From GCA-2748575 sp965222725 (GTDB taxonomy: Bacteria; Pseudomonadota; Gammaproteobacteria; Pseudomonadales; Ketobacteraceae), in the NCBI GenBank assembly GCA_965222725.1, contig OZ244969.1, positions 3,658,001-3,722,000 on the forward strand: 64,000 nt of DNA. Reading direction: 5' to 3'. How positions within the stretch are numbered: position 1 is the stretch's first letter; every line of letters starts with the position of its first letter. Shown here piece after piece: positions 51,314-60,087 of the stretch. The position numbers were made by a program, and so were the translations under genes. The notes under the pieces were generated by a model. The model was not told where the DNA came from. It did not search any database and saw only the letters and a list, made by a program, of their open reading frames with translations.

Positions 51314-52699
51314 ATGCAGGAAAACGCGCCTATTGCAAAGGCATTTGTACTCGACACCAACGTATTAATTCACGATCCCAACGCCATTCTCAATTTCGAC
51401 GAGCATCTCGTCATTATTCCCATGACTGTCCTTGAAGAACTCGACAAGCTGAAAGCAGGCAATAATTCCGTTGCCGCTGACTGTCGCAGCGCTATCCGCC
51501 TGATTGATTCCATGATTGGTGAGTTATCGCCGGATGAACTCAAGAAAGGGGTACCTTTAAAAAGGGCAGAAAATGATGTGCCCCGTGGGCGTCTGGCGGT
51601 GATTATGAATAAAACCGGTGAACCACCGGAAGCCTGCCTTCCCAACACCCAGAACGACAATCTGATTATTAACCGCGTTGTGCAAATGCAAATGGAGGAC
51701 AAAGAGCGGCGCTATATCCTGGTCACCAAGGACATCAACATGCGCCTGAAAGCTCGGGCCTGCAATCTGTACTCAGAGGATTATCACAATGATCAGCTGG
51801 TGTCGGATATCAAACAGCTTACCAAAGGCTATATCGAATTCCCCGGTTGTTTCTGGGATAAAGTAGACAATGTGGAGTCCATTCAGAGTACCGGCAATAC
51901 CTACCACAGCCTGTCGCGGGACACCATTGAAGAGCCGGTGTTTCTGAACCAGTATCTGATGGATGAGCAGGAATTTGTCGGCCAGATTGTGGAGGAAAAC
52001 GAGGAACATATCCTGATCCGCCATCTGCAGAAAGATCGCCTGATGAACCGTTCTGCCTGGGGGTTGATGCCGCGTAATATCTATCAGGCCATTGCGCTGG
52101 ATTCATTACTGGATCCGGATATTCATCTGGTCAACCTGACCGGAGCCGCGGGTTCGGGTAAAACCATTCTCGCGCTGGCAGCCGCCATTGAAATGACCAT
52201 TGAACACAAGCTGTTTAATAAAATCATTGTTACCCGGAGTACGCCGCCGCTGGCTGAAGAGCAGGGCTTTTTGCCCGGTACTGAAGAAGAGAAGATGGAC
52301 CCCTGGCTGGGTGCCATTACCGACAATATTGAAGCCTTGCACCTGAATGATGAAAGCCCCGCAGGCAGCATTGAGTATGTTCGCAACAAGGCCAATATTC
52401 AGTTCAAGGCGCTCAATTACATTCGGGGCCGCAGCTTTCAGCGCAGTATTATTCTGATTGATGAATGTCAGAACCTGACGCCTCATCAGGTCAAAGCCAT
52501 TATTACCCGGGCCGGCGAGGGCAGTAAGGTGATTTGCCTGGGTAACCTGGCGCAGATTGATACGCCTTACCTGAGTCCCATCAGTTCAGGACTTACCTAT
52601 ATGTCGGAACGCTTCAAAGGCTTCAAACATGGTGCTTCGGTGCGGCTGAACGGTGTGCCCCGTTCCGTGCTGGCGGAATACGCCGAATCGCATCTTTAG
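51314..52699 (+). CDS. PhoH-family ATPase with N-terminal PIN domain
   Basis: A 461-residue cytoplasmic protein. The PIN nuclease-like domain occupies about 8-140 (FVLDTNVLIHD with D14, then PMTVLEELDKLK, LVTKDINMRLKA). The PhoH ATPase domain follows, with Walker A GAAGSGKT (277-284), Walker B IILIDECQNL and sensor-like GNLAQIDTPYL. This PIN-PhoH arrangement (YlaK/PhoH2-type) is linked to RNA unwinding and cleavage in other bacteria. AGAGGT eight bases before the ATG sets the start, and that site is covered by a long inverted repeat. Transcription ends at the hairpin at 52716. Confidence 0.9.
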   Translation: MQENAPIAKAFVLDTNVLIHDPNAILNFDEHLVIIPMTVLEELDKLKAGNNSVAADCRSAIRLIDSMIGELSPDELKKGVPLKRAENDVPRGRLAVIMNKTGEPPEACLPNTQNDNLIINRVVQMQMEDKERRYILVTKDINMRLKARACNLYSEDYHNDQLVSDIKQLTKGYIEFPGCFWDKVDNVESIQSTGNTYHSLSRDTIEEPVFLNQYLMDEQEFVGQIVEENEEHILIRHLQKDRLMNRSAWGLMPRNIYQAIALDSLLDPDIHLVNLTGAAGSGKTILALAAAIEMTIEHKLFNKIIVTRSTPPLAEEQGFLPGTEEEKMDPWLGAITDNIEALHLNDESPAGSIEYVRNKANIQFKALNYIRGRSFQRSIILIDECQNLTPHQVKAIITRAGEGSKVICLGNLAQIDTPYLSPISSGLTYMSERFKGFKHGASVRLNGVPRSVLAEYAESHL

Positions 52700-52715
52700 G
52701 GATTCAAGTGAATCA

Positions 52716-52746
52716 TCGGCGGCTGTCGCAGCCGCCGAAATTTTAT
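52716..52746 (+). terminator. phoH terminator
   Basis: TCGGCGGCTG (52716-52725) pairs with CAGCCGCCGA (52729-52738) around TCG, then AATTTTATT. Confidence 0.8.
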
Positions 52747-52876
52747 TCTCCGGCTCTGTTTTCAGGCTGTAATCTTGCTATGCTCTAATAGTGGCCGTGA
52801 TGTGTCATCAGGGTTTACGCACGGAATCTTTTCCAGGGTGGACAGCGATCAGTTACCGTTATTTGAGGAGTTGGTT

Positions 52877-53455
52877 TTGTATCACTTTTTCGCCTACCTG
52901 TCGAAGCTGAAGTATATTCTCCGCTGGGGTTTGAAGCGCAACGTGGAGAACGAAAACGTTAAAGAACACAGCTTTGACGTGGCCATGATCGCCCATGCCC
53001 TGGCGCTGATCCGTAACACCTATTTCGAGGGCGACCTGGATGCAGACCGTGTGGCACTCATGGCCCTGTATCACGATGCCACCGAAGTGCTGACCGGGGA
53101 TTTGCCCGGCCCGATCAAATACTTTAATCCTTCCATTGCCGAAGCCTACAAAAGTGTGGAAAAAGCGGCAGAATCCAAACTGCTGGCCATGCTGCCCGAA
53201 GAACTCAGGGAGCAGTACGAACCCTTGCTGGACTATTCCCGTGCTGAAAAAGATTACTCCCTGATTGTAAAGGCTGCCGATATTATCGCGGCTTATCTCA
53301 AGTGCCTGCATGAGGTGGATTCGGGCAACCATGAGTTCGGTGTGGCCAAGCAGCGGGTGGAATCCATGCTGGCGGATCTTACGCTGCCCGAAGTGGATTA
53401 TTTCATGGACAAGTTTGTTCCCAGCTATCGCCTGACCCTGGACGAACTGGGCTGA
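52877..53455 (+). CDS. YfbR-like HD-domain 5'-deoxynucleotidase
   Basis: Dephosphorylates deoxynucleoside 5'-monophosphates, part of nucleotide pool control. With TTG at 52877 (GAGGAG six bases upstream) the protein has 192 residues and begins YHFFAYLSKLK, matching E. coli YfbR, which starts in the same place; the frame stays open further upstream. Metal ligands H31 (NVKEHSFDV), the H66-D67 pair (ALYHDATEVLTGD) and the aspartate in VKAADIIAAYLKC are present. RNVENENVKEHS supplies the substrate-side residues. It follows phoH but after a terminator, so it has its own promoter. Confidence 0.9.
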   Translation: MYHFFAYLSKLKYILRWGLKRNVENENVKEHSFDVAMIAHALALIRNTYFEGDLDADRVALMALYHDATEVLTGDLPGPIKYFNPSIAEAYKSVEKAAESKLLAMLPEELREQYEPLLDYSRAEKDYSLIVKAADIIAAYLKCLHEVDSGNHEFGVAKQRVESMLADLTLPEVDYFMDKFVPSYRLTLDELG

Positions 53456-53660
53456 CTGGCTTAGCCACGTTCATCAGGGTCCTCGCCAAGGCTTTGTACC
53501 GTTGGCGGTGACGACCCCAAGCCCCATTGTGCTGTCCGCATTCTAGGGTGTATAACAAGCCTAACTCTGCTAGGTCTGTTTTCTGTCGTTTCCGTGCATC
53601 CAGACGAAAAAGTTCAATCGTTGCCTATACTTAACATGAACTTAGAGCATTCTGGGTGTT

Positions 53661-55865
53661 ATGAACCGCAAACCTCGCATTGGTTGGCGACGGGGCTCCG
53701 TTGTCGCGCTGTTTCTTTTTTTGCTGATTCCGGCTGGTTGGACTGACGAAACCCCGTCGTCCTCGACCATGGCATCCCTTTCTCCGAAGATCCCGGATGC
53801 TGCCTCTGCGTCCACTTTGCAGATCGAAACCGGCAAGGGGGTATTCGATCTTGGCCCTTATCTGTATTACCTGGAGGATCCGAACGGGGAGTATGGCGTC
53901 GAGCAGGTTGCCCATCCGCTGAATCAGGATGCCTTCACCCGTAACTGGGCAAAAATACTCAGCTTTGGATACGTTGACAGTGTTTACTGGCTAAGGGCCG
54001 ATATCCGTAATGTTACCGAAGTCCAGACAAACTGGCTGATTGAACTGATCGGGCTGGGCCGTTCCATTGATCAGATAGAAATATTTATTCAGGAGCAAAG
54101 TGGATTCCGCTCCTATGTGTCCGGCGATACAGTACCTTTTGAATTGCGTCCGCTGGATCACCATGCCGTATTGTTCCCGGTCACCTTACCCAAAGGTGAC
54201 AGTGTGACCCTTTACTTTCGTGTTACCACCAACGGTACCCTGCAAATCCCCATGCTGCTCTGGTCCGAATCCATGTACGCGGAAACCGAGCACAACAACA
54301 TGCTGATGGACGGAATTTTCTACGGAATTCTGATCATTATGATCATGTATAACGCGTTTATTTATCTGTCGATCCGCGATATAAGCTACCTTTATTACGT
54401 GCTGTACCTGCTCAGTGTTGCATTCTTTGCCGCCTCTTTACGGGGGCTGGGGTTTGAATATTTCTGGCCCGACTACCCCTGGTGGAACAACAAGAGCAAT
54501 CTGTTTTTTGCCGAACTCACGGTAATGTTTATTGTGCTCTTTGCAAAAAGCTTCCTGGCAATAAGGCAACACTTGCCCGTTCTGGACAAGCTGCTCAAAG
54601 TGGTTTTGATCAGTCTGGTTCCCGGGTTTTACCTGGTATTGTTTGCCACCCATTATCAGAGTGCAACGCTGCTTTCCATTCAGTTCCTGATGACAATCTG
54701 TGTGGTCATGGTGGCCGCGGTCATGTGCTACCGGCGGGGTTTTACCGCAGCCCGGCTCTACCTGCTGGCCTGGTTAGGCATGTTGTTCATGATCGTGCTG
54801 TGGATCCTGAATAACTTCCATCTGATCACTTCCTATTTCCTCGGCACCTATGCCATACAGCTGGGTGCGGTCATTCAGGTGGCCATGTTTTCCTTCGCGC
54901 TGGCGGACAGAATCAATCTGATGAAGCGTCAGCGGGAGCAGGCATTGCAGCAAAAGCTGATTGAAACCCAGAAGCTCACCGCTCTGACACACACCTTTGA
55001 GCGCTTTGTTCCCAGGCAGTTTCTTAGCCGCCTGGCAGACAGCGGTACCCAGCATATTGAATTGGGTAAAGCCGAAACGGATATTATCACCATTCTGTTT
55101 TCTGATATTCGCGACTTTACCCATCTTTCTGAAGGCATGTCGCCCCAGGAATTGCTGAATTTTTTGAATGCCTATTTCAATCGTATGGACCGGCCCATTC
55201 ACCAGAGCGGCGGTTTTATCGACAAGTTTGTCGGCGATGCCATTCTGGCGATTTTTGAGAGTAACCATTATGAAGAGGAAGCCAATAATGCGGTAAAGGC
55301 CGCCATCGCCATGCAGGAGGCACTGAAAGAATACAATATGCACCGGGCCAAGGTGGGGTATCCGCCGCTGGATATCGGGGTGGGCATTAACACCGGGCCG
55401 GTGATTATCGGCACCGTGGGTACTCAGGACCGCATGGATACAACGGTATTGGGCGATGTGGTTAACCTGGCGTCCCGCCTGGAAAAGCTCACCAAAAAAT
55501 ATCAGGTAAAGATTATCTGTTCATCCTACACGCTGGATTTGCTGGATAATAACGCCGGTACTCTGACCCGCGAGCTGGATTATGTGAAGGTGCGCGGTAA
55601 GCAAAAAGCGGTGCGTATTTACGAAATCTTCAATTCGGATGAAGACAATGTCCGTATCCTCAAACAGCGATTGCTGCTGGACTACCAGCAGGGTATGGCC
55701 CTGTACTACCGGCGTTGCTGGGAGGATGCTGCAGAGCGTTTTCAGCTGTGCCTGGATATTTTCCCCGGCGACGTACCCTCCCGGCTGTATCTGACCCGTT
55801 GCCGTGACTATCAGGCCAATCCGCCACCGGATGACTGGGACTTTTCCTGGAAACTGGAGGACTGA
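53661..55865 (+). CDS. membrane adenylate cyclase with 7TMR-DISM sensor
   Basis: A 734-residue class III cyclase that should make cAMP. The signal sequence (1-30) is followed by a periplasmic 7TMR-DISMED2-like domain (about 50-195), seven transmembrane helices (about 210-415), a short coiled coil and the cyclase domain (about 470-650). Catalytic residues are complete: metal ligands D482 (FSDIRDF) and D526 (FVGDAIL), base-selecting K522 and D599, transition-state N602 and R606 (VNLASRLE). Lys plus Asp favours ATP over GTP. The C-terminal 80 residues look TPR-like. DISM domains are thought to sense carbohydrates or other small ligands. Confidence 0.9.
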   Translation: MNRKPRIGWRRGSVVALFLFLLIPAGWTDETPSSSTMASLSPKIPDAASASTLQIETGKGVFDLGPYLYYLEDPNGEYGVEQVAHPLNQDAFTRNWAKILSFGYVDSVYWLRADIRNVTEVQTNWLIELIGLGRSIDQIEIFIQEQSGFRSYVSGDTVPFELRPLDHHAVLFPVTLPKGDSVTLYFRVTTNGTLQIPMLLWSESMYAETEHNNMLMDGIFYGILIIMIMYNAFIYLSIRDISYLYYVLYLLSVAFFAASLRGLGFEYFWPDYPWWNNKSNLFFAELTVMFIVLFAKSFLAIRQHLPVLDKLLKVVLISLVPGFYLVLFATHYQSATLLSIQFLMTICVVMVAAVMCYRRGFTAARLYLLAWLGMLFMIVLWILNNFHLITSYFLGTYAIQLGAVIQVAMFSFALADRINLMKRQREQALQQKLIETQKLTALTHTFERFVPRQFLSRLADSGTQHIELGKAETDIITILFSDIRDFTHLSEGMSPQELLNFLNAYFNRMDRPIHQSGGFIDKFVGDAILAIFESNHYEEEANNAVKAAIAMQEALKEYNMHRAKVGYPPLDIGVGINTGPVIIGTVGTQDRMDTTVLGDVVNLASRLEKLTKKYQVKIICSSYTLDLLDNNAGTLTRELDYVKVRGKQKAVRIYEIFNSDEDNVRILKQRLLLDYQQGMALYYRRCWEDAAERFQLCLDIFPGDVPSRLYLTRCRDYQANPPPDDWDFSWKLED

Positions 55866-55943
55866 CGCTTGTTGGTGCCGGGAAAAAGGCGCTAGTATTG
55901 TCTGATATTTGCCCCAGAATAAGTGCGATCGGGTGTCTGCGTT

Positions 55944-56285
55944 GTGGATAGTGAAGAATTCAATCTGGAATCGGCCCGTCTGGCCGCCGGTGCATTGGAG
56001 GAGGTGCTGGCTGCCCGTACCCATCAGAAAAAATACCTGGGTAAAATGTATACAGTTCCGGGCCGTCTAGGGGAGGCCCTGAAGCTGCCCACCATTATTG
56101 CCAAGCTGAACAGCCGGGTAACCAGCCGCCAGGAAACCGGGCTGGAGGAATTTCAGTTTCTCTGGGATACCCTGTCAGAGCCCACCCGGGAAAGCGTACT
56201 GGAGCTGATTGGCTGGTACGAACCCACCGATCTGGACTGGGAAGACAAGCGTTCAAACCGCAAACCCCGCATCAGCGACCCGTAA
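55944..56285 (+). CDS. hypothetical protein
   Basis: About 113 residues, acidic, helical and soluble, with no family I recognise. The GTG at 55944 is taken as start because the protein then opens with an ordinary MDSEEFNLESARL; GTG at 55923 is an alternative, and neither has a strong ribosome-binding site. The segment LGEALKLPTIIAKLNSR and the Trp-rich tail (FLWDTLSEPTRESVLELIGWYEPTDLDWED) look protein-like rather than random. It ends 15 bases from the convergent CULT gene. Confidence 0.55.
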   Translation: MDSEEFNLESARLAAGALEEVLAARTHQKKYLGKMYTVPGRLGEALKLPTIIAKLNSRVTSRQETGLEEFQFLWDTLSEPTRESVLELIGWYEPTDLDWEDKRSNRKPRISDP

Positions 56286-56299
56286 CCGGCTATTGCCCG

Positions 56300-56731
56300 T
56301 CAGATCTCGCCTTTCAACATCGCAATATTCAATCCGTAAAACGCGTCAGTGTCGCTGCTGAATAACCAGCCCAGGTGTATTTTGCATTGCTGGCAGTAAC
56401 TGTATTGCCAGCGGTAGCCGGGGAACCAGGAAAAAAAGTCTGTGGGCTTGCCGGATACCAGCACGCCAGGTGCATCCTTGTAGCACTGAATCTCATAGCT
56501 GACGCCGGCGGGGTTGGTAAAACAGTGGATGAACCTGTCGTTGATGGTCACCAGTTCTTCCGGGCGGGTAATGAGGTGATCGCACACCTTGCACAGGATA
56601 CCGCCGTCTGTTTCTTCGTGGTCATCGTTCTGGATGGCGGTCAGAATCCGGGACACGGGATCCTCGTCCGCTATATCCAGAAACAGCGGTGGAATGATGA
56701 GTTTGGAATGTCGGGTGCCGGGGCAGCTCAT
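56300..56731 (-). CDS. bacterial CULT-domain (cereblon-like) protein
   Basis: A 143-residue protein built around a CULT domain, the fold of the thalidomide-binding region of eukaryotic cereblon. A zinc site comes from C47-x2-C50 (CKVCDHLIT) and C113-x2-C116 (CQQC). The ligand cage tryptophans W102, W108 and W122 have the W-x5-W-x13-W spacing of known bacterial CULT proteins such as the Magnetospirillum one. NPAGVSYEIQCYKDAPGV and GKPTDFFSWFPGYRW are hallmark segments. The ATG at 56731 lacks a clear ribosome-binding site, so the start is provisional; upstream frame remains open. No Lon or DDB1-binding part is present. Natural ligand in bacteria is unknown. Confidence 0.85.
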   Translation of the reverse strand: MSCPGTRHSKLIIPPLFLDIADEDPVSRILTAIQNDDHEETDGGILCKVCDHLITRPEELVTINDRFIHCFTNPAGVSYEIQCYKDAPGVLVSGKPTDFFSWFPGYRWQYSYCQQCKIHLGWLFSSDTDAFYGLNIAMLKGEI

Positions 56732-56799
56732 GGAGCAAGTATAAACAAATTGTTTAAGGCATGTTAACTGCAAAATTGCTCCGGCAGGGGAAGCCAGAC

Positions 56800-56826
56800 A
56801 AAGAAAGGGCCCCATGAAAGGGGCCC
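56800..56826 (-). terminator. terminator of the coiled-coil protein gene
   Basis: GGGCCCC (56807-56813) pairs with GGGGCCC (56820-56826). Read on the minus strand it is followed by TTTCTTTG. Confidence 0.75.
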
Positions 56827-56857
56827 AAACAGGAGAACTTAAAAGAAGTTCGAAATC

Positions 56858-57280
56858 TTAGCTGGCCAGTTTGGTGCGCAGCTCTTTGGCTTTTTCGCTC
56901 AGCTCTTTCAGCTGGGCTTCCAGACTGTCGCGTACTTCGATCAGCTTGGGCTCAACATTTTTTGAGTAGGTTTTGTTGGCTTGCAGCTTGGCGTAGGCGG
57001 ACATCATGTTGGCGTTCCAGTTCAGCTCAAAGCGGTTGTCGTAAGTGGCAACATTCAGCTTGCGAACAAATTCGCTGACGCTCTGGTTGTTCTCGCGCAG
57101 TTTGCTGACGATTTTATTGAAGTCCAGTTTCTCACCGTCTTCAACATCGGCGCCCAGTTCGCGCAGAATGCGAACGGCTTCAGCCTTGGCTTTGCCCAGT
57201 TGCTTGTTAACCTGATCTTGCAGTTTTTCACGTTGCTCTTTCAGCTGATCGATTTGGGTTTTCAGTTTCTCTTGAACCAT
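56858..57280 (-). CDS. coiled-coil protein, possibly phasin-like
   Basis: A 140-residue, highly charged protein with coiled coils at both ends (EKLKTQIDQLKEQREKLQDQV and LEAQLKELSEKAKELRTKL). GAGG precedes the ATG. Small, amphipathic and helix-rich proteins of this kind include phasins that coat storage granules, but no polyhydroxyalkanoate gene lies nearby and I would not assign this firmly. It is a single gene with its own terminator, which suggests strong expression. Confidence 0.7.
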   Translation of the reverse strand: MVQEKLKTQIDQLKEQREKLQDQVNKQLGKAKAEAVRILRELGADVEDGEKLDFNKIVSKLRENNQSVSEFVRKLNVATYDNRFELNWNANMMSAYAKLQANKTYSKNVEPKLIEVRDSLEAQLKELSEKAKELRTKLAS

Positions 57281-57556
57281 GGGTATAACCTCGTGACAAT
57301 TCCCTAGATGAATCTCTAAAACAAATTCAGTTTTTCAGTGTGGCGCAAAGTCTAGTTACAAAAATTAGAATGATCTGCCTAAAAATCCGTTGCTTTCAGT
57401 GAAAATGCATGACCATTTGGTCACGAGATCGGGCTGCAGGATATTGCGGCCTGAAGGTGGAAAAACAGCCTAAAAACAAAGTCTTGCGTAAAGGTTTGGT
57501 GGGGCTGCCTGTACGGTGTAAAGTAAAGCTAAACCCCTGATGCTGGAGCGAATTCT

Positions 57557-58798
57557 GTGACAAAACCCGTATATATTCTTGGTGGCTATCAAACCGATTT
57601 TTCCCGCAACTGGGCCCGCGAAGGGTTCGAGATCAGTGACCTGCTGAAAGAGGCGGTGGCGCAAGCCGCGGAAGACACCGGTGTTCCGTTATCTGACGTG
57701 GGCAGCGTTCATGTGGGTAATTTTGTGGCGGAGTTGTTCTGCAACCAGGGGTTGTTGGGTGGGGTGCTGGCGGAAGCCTTGCCAGAGCTGGCAGGCAAAG
57801 CGGCCAGTCGCCACGAAGCTGCCTGTGCTTCCGGCAGCATGGCGGTACTGGCGGGCATGACTGAAATCGAAGCCCAGCGTCATGACCTGGTATGTGTGGC
57901 GGGCGTGGAGCTGATGAAGAACGTTCACGGTGATGTGGCCGCGGGCTACCTGGGATCGGCGGCCTGGCACGGGCACGAAGCCCATGCCGTGAAGTACTGC
58001 TGGCCCCATATGTTTGATCTGCTCAGCCAGGAGTATGACAGCCGCTACGGGCTCGACTATCGCCACGTGGCACGCATTGCGGAAATCAATTACGAAAACG
58101 GGCGTCGCAACCCCAATGCCCAGACCCGCACCTGGCAGTTTAACGATGCCAGTTTTTCGCTGGACGATGCGGCCAATCCCGTGATTAATGGCCGGGTACG
58201 TCGCAACGATTGTGGCCAGGTCACCGACGGTGCCGCCTGTGTGTTTCTGGCGTCGGAACCGTATGCAGCCGCCTATGCGAAGCAGCGGGGGCTGTCGCTG
58301 GACACGATTCCCAGAATTCAGGGTTGGGGTACCCGAACCATGCCTATCAGCCTGGCAACCAAGCTGAAAACAAGTGCTTCCGGAAATGGAAATGATCTTA
58401 TCTTTCCTCATGTGCGCGACACCATTGACGATGCCTTGCGGCGCGCGGGCGTTGAGGATGTGTTTCAACTCTCTGCCATAGAAACTCATGATTGTTTTGC
58501 CATCACGGAGTATATGGCGATTGATCATTTTGGTATTACCGCTCCGGGAGAAAGCTGGAAAGCAGTGGAAGAGGGCACGGTGGCTTTTGACGGACGCTTG
58601 CCGATTAATCCCAGCGGCGGATTGATCGGGTGTGGCCATCCGGTGGGCGCAACCGGGGTTCGTATGTTGCTGGACGCCTGGCGCCAGGTAAGTGGCAATG
58701 CCGGCGATTACCAGGTCGCCGGCGCAGATAAAGTGGCAGCGCTGAATATTGGAGGCAGTACCACTACCACCGCCTGTTTTGTGGTGGGTAAAGACTGA
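57557..58798 (+). CDS. thiolase-family acetyl-CoA acetyltransferase (SCP-x-like)
   Basis: A 413-residue thiolase acting on 3-ketoacyl-CoA. GTG start with GGAG upstream. The nucleophile is C90 (HEAACASGSMAVLAG); the second histidine/cysteine pair is in NPSGGLIGCGHPVGATG, and ETHDCFAITEYMA supplies the other catalytic His. The sequence fits the SCP2-thiolase-like branch, often used for branched or steroid side-chain substrates. It stands apart from other beta-oxidation genes, followed only by the small DUF2905 gene. Confidence 0.85.
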   Translation: MTKPVYILGGYQTDFSRNWAREGFEISDLLKEAVAQAAEDTGVPLSDVGSVHVGNFVAELFCNQGLLGGVLAEALPELAGKAASRHEAACASGSMAVLAGMTEIEAQRHDLVCVAGVELMKNVHGDVAAGYLGSAAWHGHEAHAVKYCWPHMFDLLSQEYDSRYGLDYRHVARIAEINYENGRRNPNAQTRTWQFNDASFSLDDAANPVINGRVRRNDCGQVTDGAACVFLASEPYAAAYAKQRGLSLDTIPRIQGWGTRTMPISLATKLKTSASGNGNDLIFPHVRDTIDDALRRAGVEDVFQLSAIETHDCFAITEYMAIDHFGITAPGESWKAVEEGTVAFDGRLPINPSGGLIGCGHPVGATGVRMLLDAWRQVSGNAGDYQVAGADKVAALNIGGSTTTTACFVVGKD

Positions 58799-58816
58799 CT
58801 GCCCTAAGGGTTTGTG

Positions 58817-59029
58817 ATGATGGGTAAGATTTTTTTATTGCTCGGGTTGGTGTTTATCATACTCGGGCTGGCGTTTACCTACGCCCCCTGGATGCTAAAC
58901 TGGTTTGGCAAGTTGCCCGGAGATATCAATATAAAAAGTGAATCCGGGCGGGTTTTTATTCCGCTTACCTCCATGATTATCGTAAGTATCCTGTTGACCG
59001 TTATTGGAAATTTATTTTTCAAGCGTTAG
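58817..59029 (+). CDS. DUF2905 family small membrane protein
   Basis: A 70-residue inner-membrane protein with two helices flanking the conserved WFGKLPGDINIKSESGRVFIPL motif of DUF2905. ATG at 58817 is a reasonable choice (AAGGG six bases upstream); ATG at 58820 and GTG at 58814 are alternatives. It begins 18 bases after the thiolase stop and is probably co-transcribed. No function is known for the family. Confidence 0.85.
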   Translation: MMGKIFLLLGLVFIILGLAFTYAPWMLNWFGKLPGDINIKSESGRVFIPLTSMIIVSILLTVIGNLFFKR

Positions 59030-59168
59030 TTCTGACAATGTGATTCAGGCATCAAAATGAATATAAGCCTTGTTTTTATTGTAAAAAACTAATCTTTCTA
59101 AACCTGTGTCCTTACCGTTATGGTGTTAAAAGGCCTTGAGTGGCTATTGTGTCGTGGCGGAGGGTAAT

Positions 59169-59981
59169 ATGCAGTTGGATCAATTCTTTCAGGAACTGTG
59201 GCAAAACTACACAGCGATAACGCCGCAGGCGGAAAGAATCTACGAGTTAATCAGAGCGCACAACGGCCACGTGGTGAATGATCATGTGGCATTCCGTACC
59301 TTTAATCAGTCACCGGTGAATCTGGATGCCCTGCAACCCTGTTTTGAAAAGCTGGGTTACCGGGTGTTTGATGAATACCAGTTCCCGGTAAAAAAACTGC
59401 GCGCCAAAGCATTTATTCACGAAGACGAAAACTTTCCCAAAGTATTTTTAAGTGAGCTGTTGCTGGAAGAATTCAGCAGCGGCTTGCAGGCAATGATAAA
59501 AAAAATGCTGCTGCAGGCAAACTTGCCGGCAGGAATGGACGAAACCCTGTTTTTGAAAGGCCGTCTCTGGCCGCGGCCTGACTGGAATCAATACCGGGCG
59601 CTGCAGGCGGAAAGCGAATACGCTGCCTGGCTGAGTGTGATGGGTTTTTGCGCCAACCACTTTACGGTGTTTGTGAACAAATTACCCAGAAATGATTCCC
59701 TGGATGAAGTGATTGAACTGGTACAGTCTCTGGGGCTGGCCATGAACGAGTCCGGTGGTTTGATTAAAGGCAACGCCTTGGTGGGCCTGCAACAGGCTTC
59801 CACTCTGGCGGATACCCTGGACTTTGAATTTGCGGATGGCGATGTCCACCCGGTAAAAACCTGTTACTACGAATTTGCGCTCCGCTATCCGGGTGAAGAT
59901 GGTAATTTGTATCAGGGGTTTGTGGCAGACAGTGCCGATAAAATATTTGAATCCACTCATCAGAAACTGGTAGGGCTTTAA
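59169..59981 (+). CDS. hglS: 2-oxoadipate dioxygenase/decarboxylase (HglS, DUF1338 family)
   Basis: Converts 2-oxoadipate to D-2-hydroxyglutarate in lysine breakdown. ATG at 59169 has GGAGGG upstream and gives 270 residues. The metal triad of the family is seen as H39 (NDHVAFRTF), H164 (ANHFTVFVN) and E235 (CYYEFALRYP). The VOC-like fold elements around YRVFDEYQFPVKKLRAKAFIH fit. It heads a three-gene set with saccharopine dehydrogenase and aminoadipate-semialdehyde dehydrogenase, which strongly supports the lysine-catabolic role. It is shorter than the best-studied HglS proteins. Confidence 0.82.
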   Translation: MQLDQFFQELWQNYTAITPQAERIYELIRAHNGHVVNDHVAFRTFNQSPVNLDALQPCFEKLGYRVFDEYQFPVKKLRAKAFIHEDENFPKVFLSELLLEEFSSGLQAMIKKMLLQANLPAGMDETLFLKGRLWPRPDWNQYRALQAESEYAAWLSVMGFCANHFTVFVNKLPRNDSLDEVIELVQSLGLAMNESGGLIKGNALVGLQQASTLADTLDFEFADGDVHPVKTCYYEFALRYPGEDGNLYQGFVADSADKIFESTHQKLVGL

Positions 59982-60087
59982 GCATGTCTAATGACACAGG
60001 AATTATTAATTTGCCAGAAGGAGGGCGTGTCCAGCCGAAAGAATAGCCGTGACGGCCCACGGCGCTGCCTGGTAGGAGGCAAACTGT

